DNA from: Theropithecus gelada
Lineage: Eukaryota > Chordata > Mammalia > Primates > Cercopithecidae
Assembly: GCF_003255815.1 (NCBI RefSeq)
Contig: NC_037668.1
Location: 83,401,915-83,465,914, forward strand
Direction of reading: 5' to 3'
Length of the DNA: 64,000 nt
In this document: positions 33,478 to 43,880 of the stretch, in pieces
Layout of the letters: every line of letters begins with the position of its first letter
How positions within the stretch are numbered: position 1 is the first letter of the stretch
Made by a program: the position numbers and the translations under genes
The notes under the pieces: generated by a model
Seen by the model: the letters and a program-made list of their open reading frames with translations, nothing else
Told to the model about the DNA's origin: nothing
Database searches by the model: none

Positions 33478-36400
33478 GGTTATGGCTATGGGGATGACGG
33501 CGCAGGGTTAGCTTTAAGGGATTGTTCTTAGCTTTGTCTACAGTCCATGTAACCGGTGCTCCAGACGGCCCGAGAAGGTCGGATGTTGGGTCCACTGGTT
33601 TGACGTGTGTGTAGTGGATCCACGAAGCGATGCCTTCTACCTTGAGAGTGGTGGGAGTAGTCAGGAGTACTTGCAGTGGTCCTTTCCACCTGGGTTGAAG
33701 AGTTTCTTGCTGGTGGCGCTTGACTAGGACCCAGTCTCCCGGCTGGAACGGATGGGGCGTCGGCGGAGGTCCTGCTTCGTATAGTTCTCGTAGTCTGGGC
33801 CAAATTTCCTGGTGAATTTTCTGTAAGGCTTGTAAGGAGAACAAGAGCTCAGAGACATTTTCAGTTTCAGGTTTGAGTAAGTCATCTTTTAGACTGGGGA
33901 CCAGGGGTGGGGGTCTGCCATACATGATTTCATATGGTGTGAGGCCCAGTCTGTAAGGGGTATTTCGGGCCCGAAACAGAGCATAGGGGAGAAGTACTAC
34001 CCAATTAGCGCCAGTCTATGGTCAATTTAGTTAAGGTCTCCTTTAGAGTCCAATTCATCCTTTCTACCTGTCCTGAGCTTTGGGGCCTATAAGCACAATG
34101 TAATTTCCAATTTGCCCCAAGAATGGAAGCCAAATCCTGACTTACCTTAGCAACGAAGGCTGGTCCATTGTCTGACCCTATTTGGACGGGAAAGCCATAC
34201 CTGGGGATGATTTCTTCCAAAATTTTCTTTGCTACAACCTGAGCAGTTTCTCTCTTAGTTGGGAACGCTTCTGTCCATCCTGAAAAAGTATCTACAAACA
34301 CAAGTAAGTACTGATACCCATATTTTCCAGGCTTTATCTCAGTAAAGTCTATTTCCCAATAGACACCAGGCCTAGTTCCTCCACACCTAATTCCTGTGGC
34401 GGTCTGGGTTTGGGGGCAAGCGTTGTTCAGTTGGCAGGCTTTGCAATTTGTTGTGACATCGCTGGCCAGTTCAGCTATGCGCCTGATTCTGAACTTGGCG
34501 TGCCTGATTAAGTCTATCATTCGCCGGGCACCCAGGTGGGTTGTCCGGTGAATATGTTCCAACACCTGCCATCCTAATTTTTCTGGTAGGATGGTTTGGT
34601 CATTTACATCAGTCCACCACCCATTTTGAACCTGTTTTAGGGGAAACGTGTCCATCCATTCGCGATCCTGTTCGGTATAGTCGGGAAAACATGGCAAATT
34701 TCGCGGGCCAGGATCAGGGAGCTGGAGCGCGAGGAGCTGACTGGGAGCTTTTGCTATGCTCTTTGCGGTTTGGTCGGCTAAGAAGTTGCCTCGAGCAATT
34801 GGCGTAGTTGGTTTCTGATGCCCAGGGCAATGTACGATAGCCAATTTCTTTGGTTTCCACAAAGCAGTTAATAGAGCTAGGATCTCTTGCTTGTTTTTTA
34901 TTTCTTTGCCTTCAGCTGTTAATAGTCCCCTCTCTCTGTAGATGGCCCCATGTATGTGCGCAGTAGTGAAAGCATAGCGGCTATCCGTGTATACTGTTAG
35001 TTTTTTCTTTGCCCCTAGGGTGAGGGCCTGTGTGAGTGCTATCAGTTCGGCTCTTTGGGCCGATGTCCCTGGAGGCAAGGGTTCCGCCCAGATTACCTCA
35101 GTTTCTGACGTTACAGCCGCTCCTGCATACCACTGGCCTTGGTGGACGTAGCTGCTGCCATCAATGAACCAGATGAGTTCTGTGTCAGGGAGCGGACGAT
35201 CTTGCAGGTCCTCCCGCACCCCATGCACCTGAGCCAGTATCTCAGTGCACTCATGGGACGGGGCATCCAAGTCTGGATTTGGCAGCAGTGAAGCAGGGTT
35301 TAAAGAGGTTGGGGGCAGAAAAGTTATTCTGAGGGGGTTTAACAGCAGTCCTTGATAGTGGGTGAGCCGGGCGTTACTCATCCATCGGTCCGGCGGCTGC
35401 CGGAGGACGCCTTCAATGGCATGCGGGGTTATAACGCGCAACTCTTGCCCCATGATAAGTTTATCAGCGTCTCGGACCATTAGGGTGGTCGCCGCGATTA
35501 TCCGGAGGCAGGGTGGCCAGCCAGCAGCCACTGAATCTAATTTTTTTGACAAATAGGCAACTGGCCTCTGCCAGGGGCCTAGGTACTGTGTTAATACGGC
35601 TTTTGCAACACCCTTACTTTCATCCATGTATAAGTGGAAGGGCTTGGAGACATCAGGGAGCCCCAGTGCAGGGGCTGATAACAAGGCAGTTTTGATTTGT
35701 TGAAAGGCCAGCTCAGCCTCTTCCATCCAATTGAAGGGCTGCCGTTCCTTTGTTGCCTGGTATAGGGGCTTGGCTAACTCAGCAAATCCGGGTATCCATA
35801 ACCTACAGAACCCTGCCGACCCCAGGAATTCTCTCACTTGCCGTGTCGACTGGGGTCTAGGGATGCGTAGGACTGTTTCCTTTCGGGCTTTGGTTTGTCA
35901 GTGTTGCCCCCCTTTTAATAGGTACCCCAGATAAGTTACCTCCGACTTGCAGATCTGAGCCTTTGTTGCTGAGGCTCGGTAGCCTAGCTCCCCCAGAGTC
36001 TTCAGGAGGTCCTCAGTCCCTTGAACACAAGTTTCCGGGGACCTGGCCGCTATTAAGAGATCATCAACATATTGCAAAAGAGTTATTTCAGGGTGTTGCC
36101 GCCTGTACTCACCCAGATCCTCATGAAGGGCTTCATCGAACAGGGTTGGCGAGTTCTTGAACCCTGTGGCAGCCTGGTCCATGTTAGCTGACCGTTGATG
36201 CCCCTCTCAGGATCCGTCCATTGAAATGCAAAGAGTTCTTGACTTTTGGGAGCCAGAGGAAGGCTGAAGAAAGCATCTTTTAGATCAAGAACGGTATACC
36301 ACTGTTTTTCGGGATGTAAGGCACTCAGAAGGGTGTATGGATTGGGCACAGTGGGATGTATGTCCATGACCCTTTTATTAACTTCTCTTAAATCCTGTAC

Positions 36401-37090
36401 TGGCCTGTAGTCCGTACTATTGGGTTTACGAACAGGTAACAGTGGAGTATTCCAGGATGAGTGGCAAGCCCGTAGGACTCCCTGGTCTAGGAGTCGGCGG
36501 ATATGGGGCGTAATTCCTTTTCTTGCCTCCAGGGGCATAGGATATTGCCGAACCCAGACCGGGTCCGTCCCTGGCTTAACTTCCACAAATATGGCAGGTC
36601 GATGTTTAGCTAGCCCTAAGCCCCCAGTTTCTGCCCACGCTTCAGGGAAACGCTGGAGCCAAGAGTCAATTTCCTGATCGGGGGGCTTTTGCTCTTGATG
36701 GAGTCTGTACTCATCTTCTAAGGTGACAGTCAGGATAGATATTGGCCTGTTTTGGGAATCAGTTATCTTGGGCCCTTCTGGCTCAAAGTGGATTTGGGCC
36801 CCCATTTTTGTCAGCAAGTCCCTCCCTAGTAGAGGGCAGGGGCTCTCTGGGATGACTAGGAAGGAATGGGAGACTTTTCCCATTCCTAAGTCTACAGTCC
36901 TCTGGGTTGTCCAGGGGTGTTTTTTGATGCCTGTGGCCCCGTGCACCCAGGATGTTTTCTTAGACATTTTTCCAATTGGTTTGGTTAGGACTGAGCGTTC
37001 CGCCCCAGTATCGACCAAGAAGCGAACTGGGGACCCCTCCACTTGCAAAGTTACCCTGGGTTCGGGGAGGGGGTCCGAACCCCGTCCTCC
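33470..37090 (-). pseudogene. pol: pro-pol polyprotein, broken
   Basis: Encodes protease, reverse transcriptase, RNase H and integrase, normally made by readthrough of the gag UAG in the same frame. Visible: protease DTGA (37012-37001); RT with the YVDD active site (36071-36060); RNase H acidic set at residues 226, 264, 285 and 355 of the main open block (35837-34005); integrase HHCC (H430, H434, C465, C468) and D,D35E (D497, D556, E592); and the C-terminal part with the GDWV and WIHYTHVKP-like text (33925-33470). Breaks: a single-base deletion in about 36160-36165 moves the frame; an in-frame TGA at 35900-35898; and a second indel near 34005-34020 returns the frame to that of gag. No intact Pol can be made. 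The catalytic residues visible are all kept, so the damage is recent and scattered. Confidence 0.95.
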
Positions 37091-37093
37091 CTA
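37034..37093 (-). promoter_or_regulatory. UAG readthrough signal with H-type pseudoknot
   Basis: The gag stop UAG (37093-37091) is followed by an 8-nt spacer. Then come the stem 1 arms GGGTTCGG (37082-37075) and CCGAACCC (37065-37058), 8 pairs with a 9-nt pyrimidine-rich loop. CCCCTCC at 37072-37066 (mostly loop, last base within the stem-1 boundary) can pair with GGAGGGG at 37040-37034. This matches the architecture of the MLV gag-pol readthrough pseudoknot, including the spacer length. Confidence 0.88.
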
Positions 37094-38605
37094 GTCAGAG
37101 TCCTGGGTAACGAGTACGGAGGTAGGGTTAGCTGGTCTCCGTTTCTTTGTGCAGTCTTTAATCCAGTGACCACGTTCCTTGCAATAAGCACACTGATCCT
37201 TTTCTAATCCTTGCCTAGAGCCTTGCTTTTTCTGCTTTCTGCTTTGGCCATTCCCTGCCTGGGGGAAAGCTGCTACTAAGACTTTGGTCATTTCTTTGGT
37301 TGCCTTGAACTGTTTTTCTTCTGGAGTATCCCTATTATTATAAACTCGCTGGGCCATCTGAAGGAGGTCCTGAATCTGCTTTCCCTCTAAACCTTCTAAT
37401 TTCTGGAGTTTTCTTTTAATGTCTGGTGCTGCCTGGTTTACAAAGGACATTACTACCGCAGCCTGATTTTCCGGTGCTTCCGGGTCCATAGGGGTAAACT
37501 GTCTGAAGGCTTCCATTAATCTCTCTAAATACACAGCAGGGCTTTCTGTCTTACCTTGCAACACAGAATATACTTTAGCCAAATTGGTGGGCTTGCGAGC
37601 TGCAGCCCGGAGACCCGCCATTAGAGTCTGGCGATAAATGAGCAGTCGTCCCCTACCTTCTGCTGTGTTGTAGTCCCATCTGGGCCGGGTCAAAGGAAAA
37701 GCCGCGTTAATGAGGTCAGGATTTGCAGTTGGCTGGCCGTCATCTCCTGGAACCAGCTTTCTGGCCTCAACTTGGATTCTTTCCCGCTCCTCCATTGTGA
37801 ACAGGATTCGGAGGAGCTGTTGACAGTCATCCCAGGTCGGCTGGTGAGTAAACATGACACTGTCTAACAACGAGGTTAGATCTTTGGGATTATCGGAGAA
37901 CCGAGCATTTTGGGACTTCCAATTGTATAAATCACTAGTGGAAAAAGGCCAATACATGAGACGGGAGAGCCCGGTATCATCGAGCGATCCTATTTCTCTG
38001 AGAGGCAGGGCTACGGTGGAGTCAGGGAGTCGGGAAGCTTGGTCCCGCTGTACACGGCCTCGCGTTCGGCCGGCCGGCCCCCCAGGGTTACTTTCGCTCT
38101 CGGCTGCTTCCGCTTCTCAGTTTCCCTCTACAGAAGCACCACCCTGGGGGACTGGGTCCTGCGGGATAAGGTGTGGATATGGTGGGGGGAGTGTGGGTTC
38201 TAACGTTAGGGGGTCCTGGCTGTCTGGCAGCACAGGGGCCGAGGGAGCAGAGGGAGTCCTTTGTCTTGTAGGTCACATTACTAGGACCTTGCAGGGCTCA
38301 GGGATGAATGGAGTTACCCAGGGCAGTGGGTTTTCCACAAGATCCTGCCACACTAGAATATAAGGAATTTGATCAGGATGTCCTGACTGCCCTGGCAGGA
38401 AAATCTTAGTTTTTACCTTAGCAATAATAGAGAGACAGAAAGTTCCTTCGGAGGGCCACCCTACGCCGAAAGAGGGCCACTCCGAATGGCAGAAAGTAAC
38501 TAGCTTTCCCTTCTTTAGTTCTACGCTTAAGTTACGCCCCCGAGCCTTCACATCCTTGAAATTGGTAACAAGGAGTGAGAGCGGCGTGCTCTGGTTGTTG
38601 CCCAT
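37091..38605 (-). pseudogene. gag: gag polyprotein, two in-frame stops
   Basis: A 504-codon frame from ATG (38605-38603) to the UAG at 37093-37091. It starts MGNNQS, a myristoylation context, so the N-terminal matrix should target membranes. Then come a proline-rich p12-like section with the late-domain motif PPPY (38188-38177), a capsid part with a clear major homology region (residues about QGKTESPAVYLERLMEAF), and a single nucleocapsid zinc knuckle CAYCKERGHWIKDC (CX2CX4HX4C). MLV Gag is slightly longer. Two in-frame TGA codons at 38275-38273 and 38119-38117 bracket the p12-like section, so full Gag cannot be made; both are consistent with ordinary point decay. An open stretch without stops runs from the second stop to the UAG. 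Confidence 0.96.
38177..38188 (-). other. PPPY late-domain motif in Gag
   Basis: The PPPY motif recruits NEDD4-family ubiquitin ligases for budding in gammaretroviruses. Here it lies between the two premature stops, so it is no longer translated as part of a full Gag. Confidence 0.85.
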
Positions 38606-39055
38606 CTTTGGACTGCTCCTACAAAGAGAAGGAGGGACGAAAATGAGTGTGAAGCAGAGGGGAGTATCCGACAAGTCTGGTCCTGGAAGGGGAAGGAAAG
38701 GTTTTATGTTTCGTTTTGGACTTACACTTAACACTTAACAATAACGGACAGACAGTGAGAAACGATGAGCCTTCACAAGCGCGTGTCGGACTTCCGACCT
38801 GAGTCAGACGGGGCAACCAAGGATGGAGGCCCCCAGATGGGCACTGGGGGACGTCTCCCACCAGTCCCGAGTGGCTGTCTTTTAGCGAGTCCGCCAAGAC
38901 CGTGCCACTTACAGAACAGACCAATACAGTTTACAGATTACGGATTTCGCAAAATTTCAGGGAGACAGACAGAGACAAAGACAGAGACAGTGACAAAGCC
39001 GGCTTACCTACAGATTAAGATCCATTGACTTGGGGGTCTGGTGGGCTTGGGGGAA
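38606..39055 (-). promoter_or_regulatory. 5' leader with putative packaging region
   Basis: About 450 nt between primer-binding site and gag ATG, the normal place of the packaging signal and dimerisation hairpins. No long frame starts here with ATG in the gag phase. It includes the splice donor at 39003-39009. Folding was not computed. Confidence 0.7.
39003..39009 (-). promoter_or_regulatory. Major splice donor candidate
   Basis: AG|GTAAG on the minus strand, about 47 nt downstream of the primer-binding site. It fits as the donor for the spliced env message. The acceptor was not identified with confidence. Confidence 0.7.
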
Positions 39056-39073
39056 ATCCCGGACGAGCCCCCA
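39056..39073 (-). promoter_or_regulatory. tRNA-Pro primer-binding site
   Basis: On the minus strand TGGGGGCTCGTCCGGGAT, an 18-nt match to the proline primer-binding site used by MLV-type gammaretroviruses, two bases after the 5' LTR. Confidence 0.95.
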
Positions 39074-39232
39074 TTTGTTATGCCCAGACCGTTTATTCCC
39101 CGAAGAAGACCACCAGAGTCCAGAGTCAAAGCTAAGCAGCAAGGATCTTTATTACAGGTTCGAACCTGGAACTCTCACCTGCTCGCGAAACGAGACGGGC
39201 AGGAGAGCTCCCCCACTGAGCTCCGAACAGTG

Positions 39233-39239
39233 TTATATA
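39233..39239 (-). promoter_or_regulatory. LTR TATA box
   Basis: TATATAA on the minus strand, 47 nt downstream of the nearer CCAAT box. It is the likely core promoter for the provirus. The 3' LTR has the same element. Confidence 0.8.
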
Positions 39240-39443
39240 GTCTAAGAAAAGTGGGCATAGAATTATTATACAAATCAGATGTATGATTGGCTAGTGTTTG
39301 AACAAGGCGATTTGGCTAACTATGATTGGTTCCCGCCATTTCTGATATTTCGGTTCAACCCTTAAGGCGGGAGAGCAGTTTTACACAAAGGCAGTTAATT
39401 ATATTGCGTCAGGTTGCACAACTGGTTTATGGCAGCATGAGTG

Positions 39444-39509
39444 TATCTTACTTAAACACGTCTTGTGACCCGGCCTTATCTTACTTAAACACGTCTTGTG
39501 ACCTGGCCT
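39444..39509 (-). repeat. Two tandem 33-bp repeats in U3 (5' LTR)
   Basis: Units 39444-39476 and 39477-39509 differ at one base, and the same base differs in the 3' LTR, so the duplication is older than the insertion. Candidate enhancer repeat. Confidence 0.92.
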
Positions 39510-39642
39510 CAGAAAGAAAAACAGGTACTTACAGAACTTACGAAATTTCTGGTATGTGCAGAGATAAGAGCAGAACAAAGGGTTTAGCAATAGGGTGTAG
39601 CGGGGGAGCGAGTACGCATTTTTGTGTCTTTGTGTCCTTTCA

Positions 39643-39740
39643 ATAGAAGTGATACCATTCTACAGGTGAGGAAGCAGAAGTTTAGCAAAGTGCAATAGCA
39701 TGTTCATTTACCAAATAAGTGATAAAGCCCAAAACCCATG
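39643..39740 (+). repeat. MIR, right half (split by the provirus)
   Basis: Begins with the second ATAG copy (39643-39646). It continues 'gataccattctacaggtgag', 'gaagcagaagtttagcaaag' as the MIR tail matching the left half at 31130. Confidence 0.8.
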
Positions 39741-40755
39741 ATCTGGCCTAGGCTGAAATTTCAGGAAACTGCCCCCAAACAGAAATTGCTGCCCACAGGG
39801 CCACCTGTCTGATGAGAGGAGGTCACTCCAGACTAGAACAGTCCAGCAATCAAGGCACAGCCTGCAACTTTTAGACAAGGAAAAAGCCAGGGAATTATAA
39901 GGTGTCAAACAAATAGGAAACAATTGGGATGTAATTATAAGGAAAATGCAGGCAAAATTCCAGGAAGCCAAACTCTCACAGAGTTGTTTACAACGGAAGT
40001 AGTGGGAAAGCCATGCTCTGGCCTGAAAACAACATGTTCTGGAGAAAAATACCACATAGAATCACAGAAACCTTTTCAAGAAAAGGGCCTTCATTCATTT
40101 AATTGATCAGTTCAGGCTTATTGAGCTTCTACCGTGAACCTACCCTCTCCTTGGCACTGCAGGTTTGAAGTTGAGGAAAACTCAGTTTCTGCCCTCAAGT
40201 CACACATTGTTGAAAGGTCATGGAGATAGAGGACACGTGTTATCATGGAGCACTGGGTACCTATCAATAAATGCTATAAGAAAGTGCAAAATCTGAGAAA
40301 TCACAGAGGATGGAACAACTCTGGGAAACCTGGAAAATCAGAGAAGACTTCACAGAGCGGGTGACCTTATAGGAGGAGAAAGTGTTCTCCAAATTAAGAT
40401 GTGGGCAGAGCACATTCCAAGCAGAACAATGAACACAGACAAAGACACAAAAGTAGGAGTGTGGTTGGCAAATTCAGGGACAGTAGGCAGCCATGGATTA
40501 GTTGCATGAAAAAATATATAATGTGGCTTTTCTGACTCTAATACCAGTGTCCCCCAGTCCTATGCTTGGAACACAGAGCACAGATGACACCAACAGAAGC
40601 AGCGAAAAGAATGTAGATGGCTAAGCATACAATAGAGAATGAAGCCCTTTGCTGCCGATTGATTTCCATTGAGCATTTCATTTCATCCAATGTTTCAATC
40701 AGTGTCACTGCAAGGAAACCCTTCAGTTAGGACGCAGTGAGGCAGGTAAGCCTCT
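39741..40755. other. Unassigned; ancient repeat-like piece around 40090-40500
   Basis: 'gttcaggcttattgagcttc' and 'gaagacttcacagagcgggt' resemble L2-class text. No gene. Confidence 0.4.
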
Positions 40756-40759
40756 GAAG

Positions 40760-40920
40760 CCAGCATGCCTGTGTCAGAACTTGGCTCTGTGGTTTACCAG
40801 TTGTATCATCTAGACTCTTTGTGCTTCGCTTTCTTCATCTGTCAGATGGGGATAACGATGTACATACCAATGTCCTAGGACTGTTGTGGAGATTAAACTT
40901 GTGTTTATATTAAGCTATGT
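40760..40920 (+). repeat. MIR SINE
   Basis: Shows 'aacttggctctgtggtttac', 'cttcatctgtcagatgggga' and 'ggactgttgtggagattaaa'. Confidence 0.75.
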
Positions 40921-41210
40921 AATCTCCCTATCCAGGTCTTCTTGAATTTAATGGAATAAATGGAATGATTTTGCATATTTGTTTACAGTTCATGCCCAAC
41001 CTTCTGAGGCATGGAGAATAATTACTTGAATGATACACTGGAGATCTTCTAGTCCAACTTCCTGGGTTTGGAAATTTGGCCAGATTACTGTGTGATCTTG
41101 GACAAGTCTCTGAACTGCAATACCTATCCTTCAAGCCCTAGAGACCATGTGTGACCTAAAGCCTCTAGTAGCAGTAGTGACTAATAGCCACACAAAGTTG
41201 GGAGAATGAA
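40921..41210. other. Unassigned non-coding sequence
   Basis: No gene; MIR-like text near 41090-41120. Confidence 0.4.
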
Positions 41211-41214
41211 CCAG

Positions 41215-41420
41215 GCCCTGTTGTGTTCCACAAATACTAACTTGTTAACCTCTCCCAACAATCTCATGAGGCAGGTACTATTATCACTTACATTTTACCA
41301 ATAAAGAAGAAACTGAGACATAGAGAAGTTAAATGATTCTCCCCAGCATCACACAGTTAGTACATGGTAGAGGCAAGATTTGAACCCTGGCAGTCTGATT
41401 CCAGAGCTATGGGCTCCTCC
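41215..41420 (+). repeat. MIR SINE
   Basis: Shows 'acaatctcatgaggcaggta', 'ctattatcacttacatttta', 'agaaactgagacatagagaa' and 'gaggcaagatttgaaccctg', nearly the whole MIR. Confidence 0.85.
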
Positions 41421-42345
41421 ACTCTGCTGATACTCCTCTATAACCATTGGAAGAATAACTATTATTTTGTTACTTTCCCAGCGTCCTTAGGAAGGTTAAA
41501 TAAGATCTGAGAAATAAACATCTCCTACATAACTTATATAATTAAAACCTATAAAGTACTGCAAGCATGTCAAATTGTTACAGAGCATAAAGATGCATAA
41601 AATGTATAAAATATATAATAAACAGCCTGGAAAACAATATAAAATATTCTCTCAGCTACCTCTGTCTGTTTGTCATTTTAAACTCTTGGCTTGAGCTTAT
41701 CCTTGTGTTTCTGGGTTCCTAAGAACTGGCCACATAGCAGGGGTTTCTGGTTAATGTTAAACATCAAGAAACAATTACTGCCCTGGCTACTGTGAGGTGG
41801 TGAGGCAGCTGGGCTCATTTCCCCTTCTCCTGGCCAGCCTCACTCGTGGCCATCCCCTAGAAGGAGGACAGCTCATCTGAAGGCCACAAGCTGGTCTCGG
41901 CAGGTCCTGAGAATCTCCAAAATTCATTTTGTCTTTATGTTCCCTGAAATCATCCTCTCTGGAACTTGTTTTCTTCTTAGGGCATCTCAGCCTAATCTTG
42001 GAAAAAGCCCTTTTACAAGCAGCCCTGCAAGAACTACAGAGAAATATTGTGGTCCCAGAGTCAGGAGATCAGCGTACCTTAACCTGGGAGAATCTCAGCC
42101 TCTCTATGGGCCTCAGTTTTCCCTTTTGTAAAATTACAAGGTTGGATAGAGAATCTAGAAGATCCCTTCTGGCTTGAAAACATACAATACACCACCCATC
42201 TACTAGCAGTCATACACTAAGTATACTACATTGGTGTAAAACACATTATATCTAGAGCACAGAAGCTTGTCGAGGTAGAGCATTTTACCTGTCAATCTCC
42301 CCCTCCCCAATTTCCACTATGTTTCATAGACATTTCTGGTGATGG
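41421..42345. other. Unassigned non-coding sequence
   Basis: No gene recognised. AT-rich tracts near 41560-41660. Confidence 0.4.
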
Positions 42346-42349
42346 TTTT

Positions 42350-42795
42350 GGTGGTTTTAAAATAGGTCCACAAAATTTTGACGCCCTGCCTCTAATATGT
42401 GAAGCTTAATTCCCCTTCCAAAGTTAGGTCATAAAAGGCATCACAGCTTCCACATTGCTCTTGCTCTGAAGGAAGCCAGCTGCCATGTTGTGAGGATGCT
42501 CAAGCAGCCCTAAGAAGAGGTCTAAATGTGAAGGCACTGAGGCTCCTTGTCAATAGCTATATGAGCGAGCTACCATGGAAGCAGATTCTCCAGCCCCAAT
42601 CACGTCTTCAGATGACTGCAGCCCTAGCTGACATCTTGACTGCAACCTCATGAGAGACCCTGAACCATGGCCACCCAGCTGAGCTGCTCCTGGATTTCTG
42701 ACTTTTAGAAATCATGTGAGATGATAAATATTTATTGTTTTAAGCTGCTAAATTTTGGGGTAATTTGTTACACAGCAATAGATAGCTTATGTACT
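42350..42795 (+). mobile_element. MLT1-type MaLR LTR
   Basis: Full-looking LTR with 'caggtccacaaaattttgac'-like start and the typical end 'gttttaagctgctaaatttt', 'ggggtaatttgttacacagc'. The middle has 'gaaggaagccagctgccatg' and 'gactgcagccctagctgaca'. Confidence 0.8.
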
Positions 42796-43080
42796 AGTAG
42801 TGGTTGCTATTGCTAGTGATGGTCATAGTGGAGTAAGCATAACCTATAACCCTGCCTCTGTATCACTGTAATTTTCCTGTGTGGGGATTGATTGAGTGCT
42901 TGATGTATATCCTTGGTCCAGAAAGGATTTCAAAAGGCCTAATCTGAAATTCCTTAGCTTCTACACCTAGCCTGAGCATAGATCCAGATTTAAAGAATAA
43001 TTCTGCCTCTGGACCAGCAAATACAAGTGGCATTACTTAGGCCAGCAGATTCATGACTTAGCATCATATAAATCTTGATT
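42796..43080. other. Unassigned non-coding sequence
   Basis: No gene or named repeat. Confidence 0.4.
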
Positions 43081-43373
43081 GACTGGGTGCGGTGGCTCAT
43101 GCCTGTAATCCCAGCACTTTGGGAGGCCGACGTGGGTGGATCACTTGAGGTCAGGAGTTCAAGACCAGCCTGACCAACATGGTGAAACCCCTTTGCTACT
43201 CAAAATTACAAAAATTGGCCAGGCATGGTGGCAGGCACCTGTAATCCCAGCTACTCAGGAGGCTGAGGCAGGAGAATTGCTTGAACCCTGGAGGTGGAGG
43301 TTGCAGTGAACCAAGATCACACCACTGCACTCCAGCCTGGGTGACAGAGCGAGACTCCATCTAAAAAAAAAAA
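43081..43373 (+). mobile_element. Alu, sense
   Basis: From 'gactgggtgcggtggctcat' to an A tail. 'gatcacttgaggtcaggagt' and 'accagcctgaccaacatggt' are AluS-like. Flanks share an imperfect AAATCTTGA/AAATTCTTGA repeat. Confidence 0.92.
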
Positions 43374-43562
43374 ATTCTTGACCACAATTTCTTCTCTGAG
43401 TTTATCCCTATTCTGGTAATTGCTTTCCCCAACCTTGTCTGCTCCTCTGTAGCAATCACATTGGTCCTTGTGACCCTGAGAGAGCTCTGTGCTCAATTAG
43501 ATAAGTCTGCCATGAGTGTGAGAGGGAGAATGGTAGCACACACACTAGGCGGCAACCTCTGT

Positions 43563-43880
43563 TTTTTTATTTTTATTTTTATTTTACTTTAAGTTCTGGG
43601 ATACATGTGCAGAAAGTGCAGGTTTATTACATAGGTATACATGTGCCATGGTGGTTTGCTGCACCTATCAACCCATCATCTAGGTTTTAAGCCCCAAATG
43701 CATTAGGCATTTGTCCTAATGCTCTCCCTCCCCTTGCCCCCCACCCCCTGACAGGCCCTGGTGTGTGATGTTCCCCTCCCTGTGTCCATGTGTTCTCATT
43801 GTTCAACTCCCACTTATGAGTGAGAACATGCGGTGTTTAGTTTCCTGTTCTTGTGTTAGTTTGCTGAGAATGATCATCCT
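43563..43880 (-). mobile_element. L1PA-type 3' end, antisense
   Basis: Carries 'ctttaagttctgggatacat', 'ggtttattacataggtatac', 'cccctgacaggccctggtgt' and 'ttgctgagaatgatcatcct', the reversed L1PA 3' UTR. Confidence 0.88.

Larger units (their letters stand above)
31223..39642 (-). mobile_element. Full-length class I (gammaretrovirus-like) provirus
   Basis: An 8420-bp provirus on the minus strand with the order LTR, proline primer-binding site, leader, gag, pro-pol, env, polypurine tract, LTR. The 4-bp target duplication ATAG lies at 31219-31222 and 39643-39646, as expected for gammaretroviral integrase. The two 567-bp LTRs differ at seven sites by eye, so insertion is recent on the primate scale. 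With the usual neutral rates of 1.3-2.3 per billion sites per year, I calculate about 2.7-4.7 million years. Gag carries two in-frame stops; Pol has two frameshifts and one stop; Env is open over its full length. The element as a whole is therefore defective. Gag-Pol is most like the MLV/GALV class. The young age and proline primer fit the ape PtERV/CERV group by inference; no database check was possible. Confidence 0.97.
39076..39642 (-). repeat. 5' LTR (567 bp) with promoter
   Basis: TG...CA ends, 567 bp. On the minus strand it has two CCAAT boxes (39329-39325 and 39290-39286), a TATATAA box (39239-39233) and the polyadenylation signal (39153-39148). The start of transcription should lie about 25-30 bases below the TATA box, near 39205-39210, so R spans roughly 39130-39207. 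Two 33-bp tandem units lie in U3 (39444-39476 and 39477-39509). Confidence 0.97.

Noticed and set aside
38606..38737. Open in-frame extension upstream of gag (43 codons, partly hydrophobic), a possible glycosylated-Gag leader
   Set aside because: The frame is closed by a TAA just above it, has no ATG, and no CTG codon like the one used by MLV glyco-Gag. No support for translation.
38619..38924. 101-codon minus-strand frame in the leader
   Set aside because: It lies in the untranslated leader, overlaps packaging and gag sequence in another phase, and has no recognisable domain.
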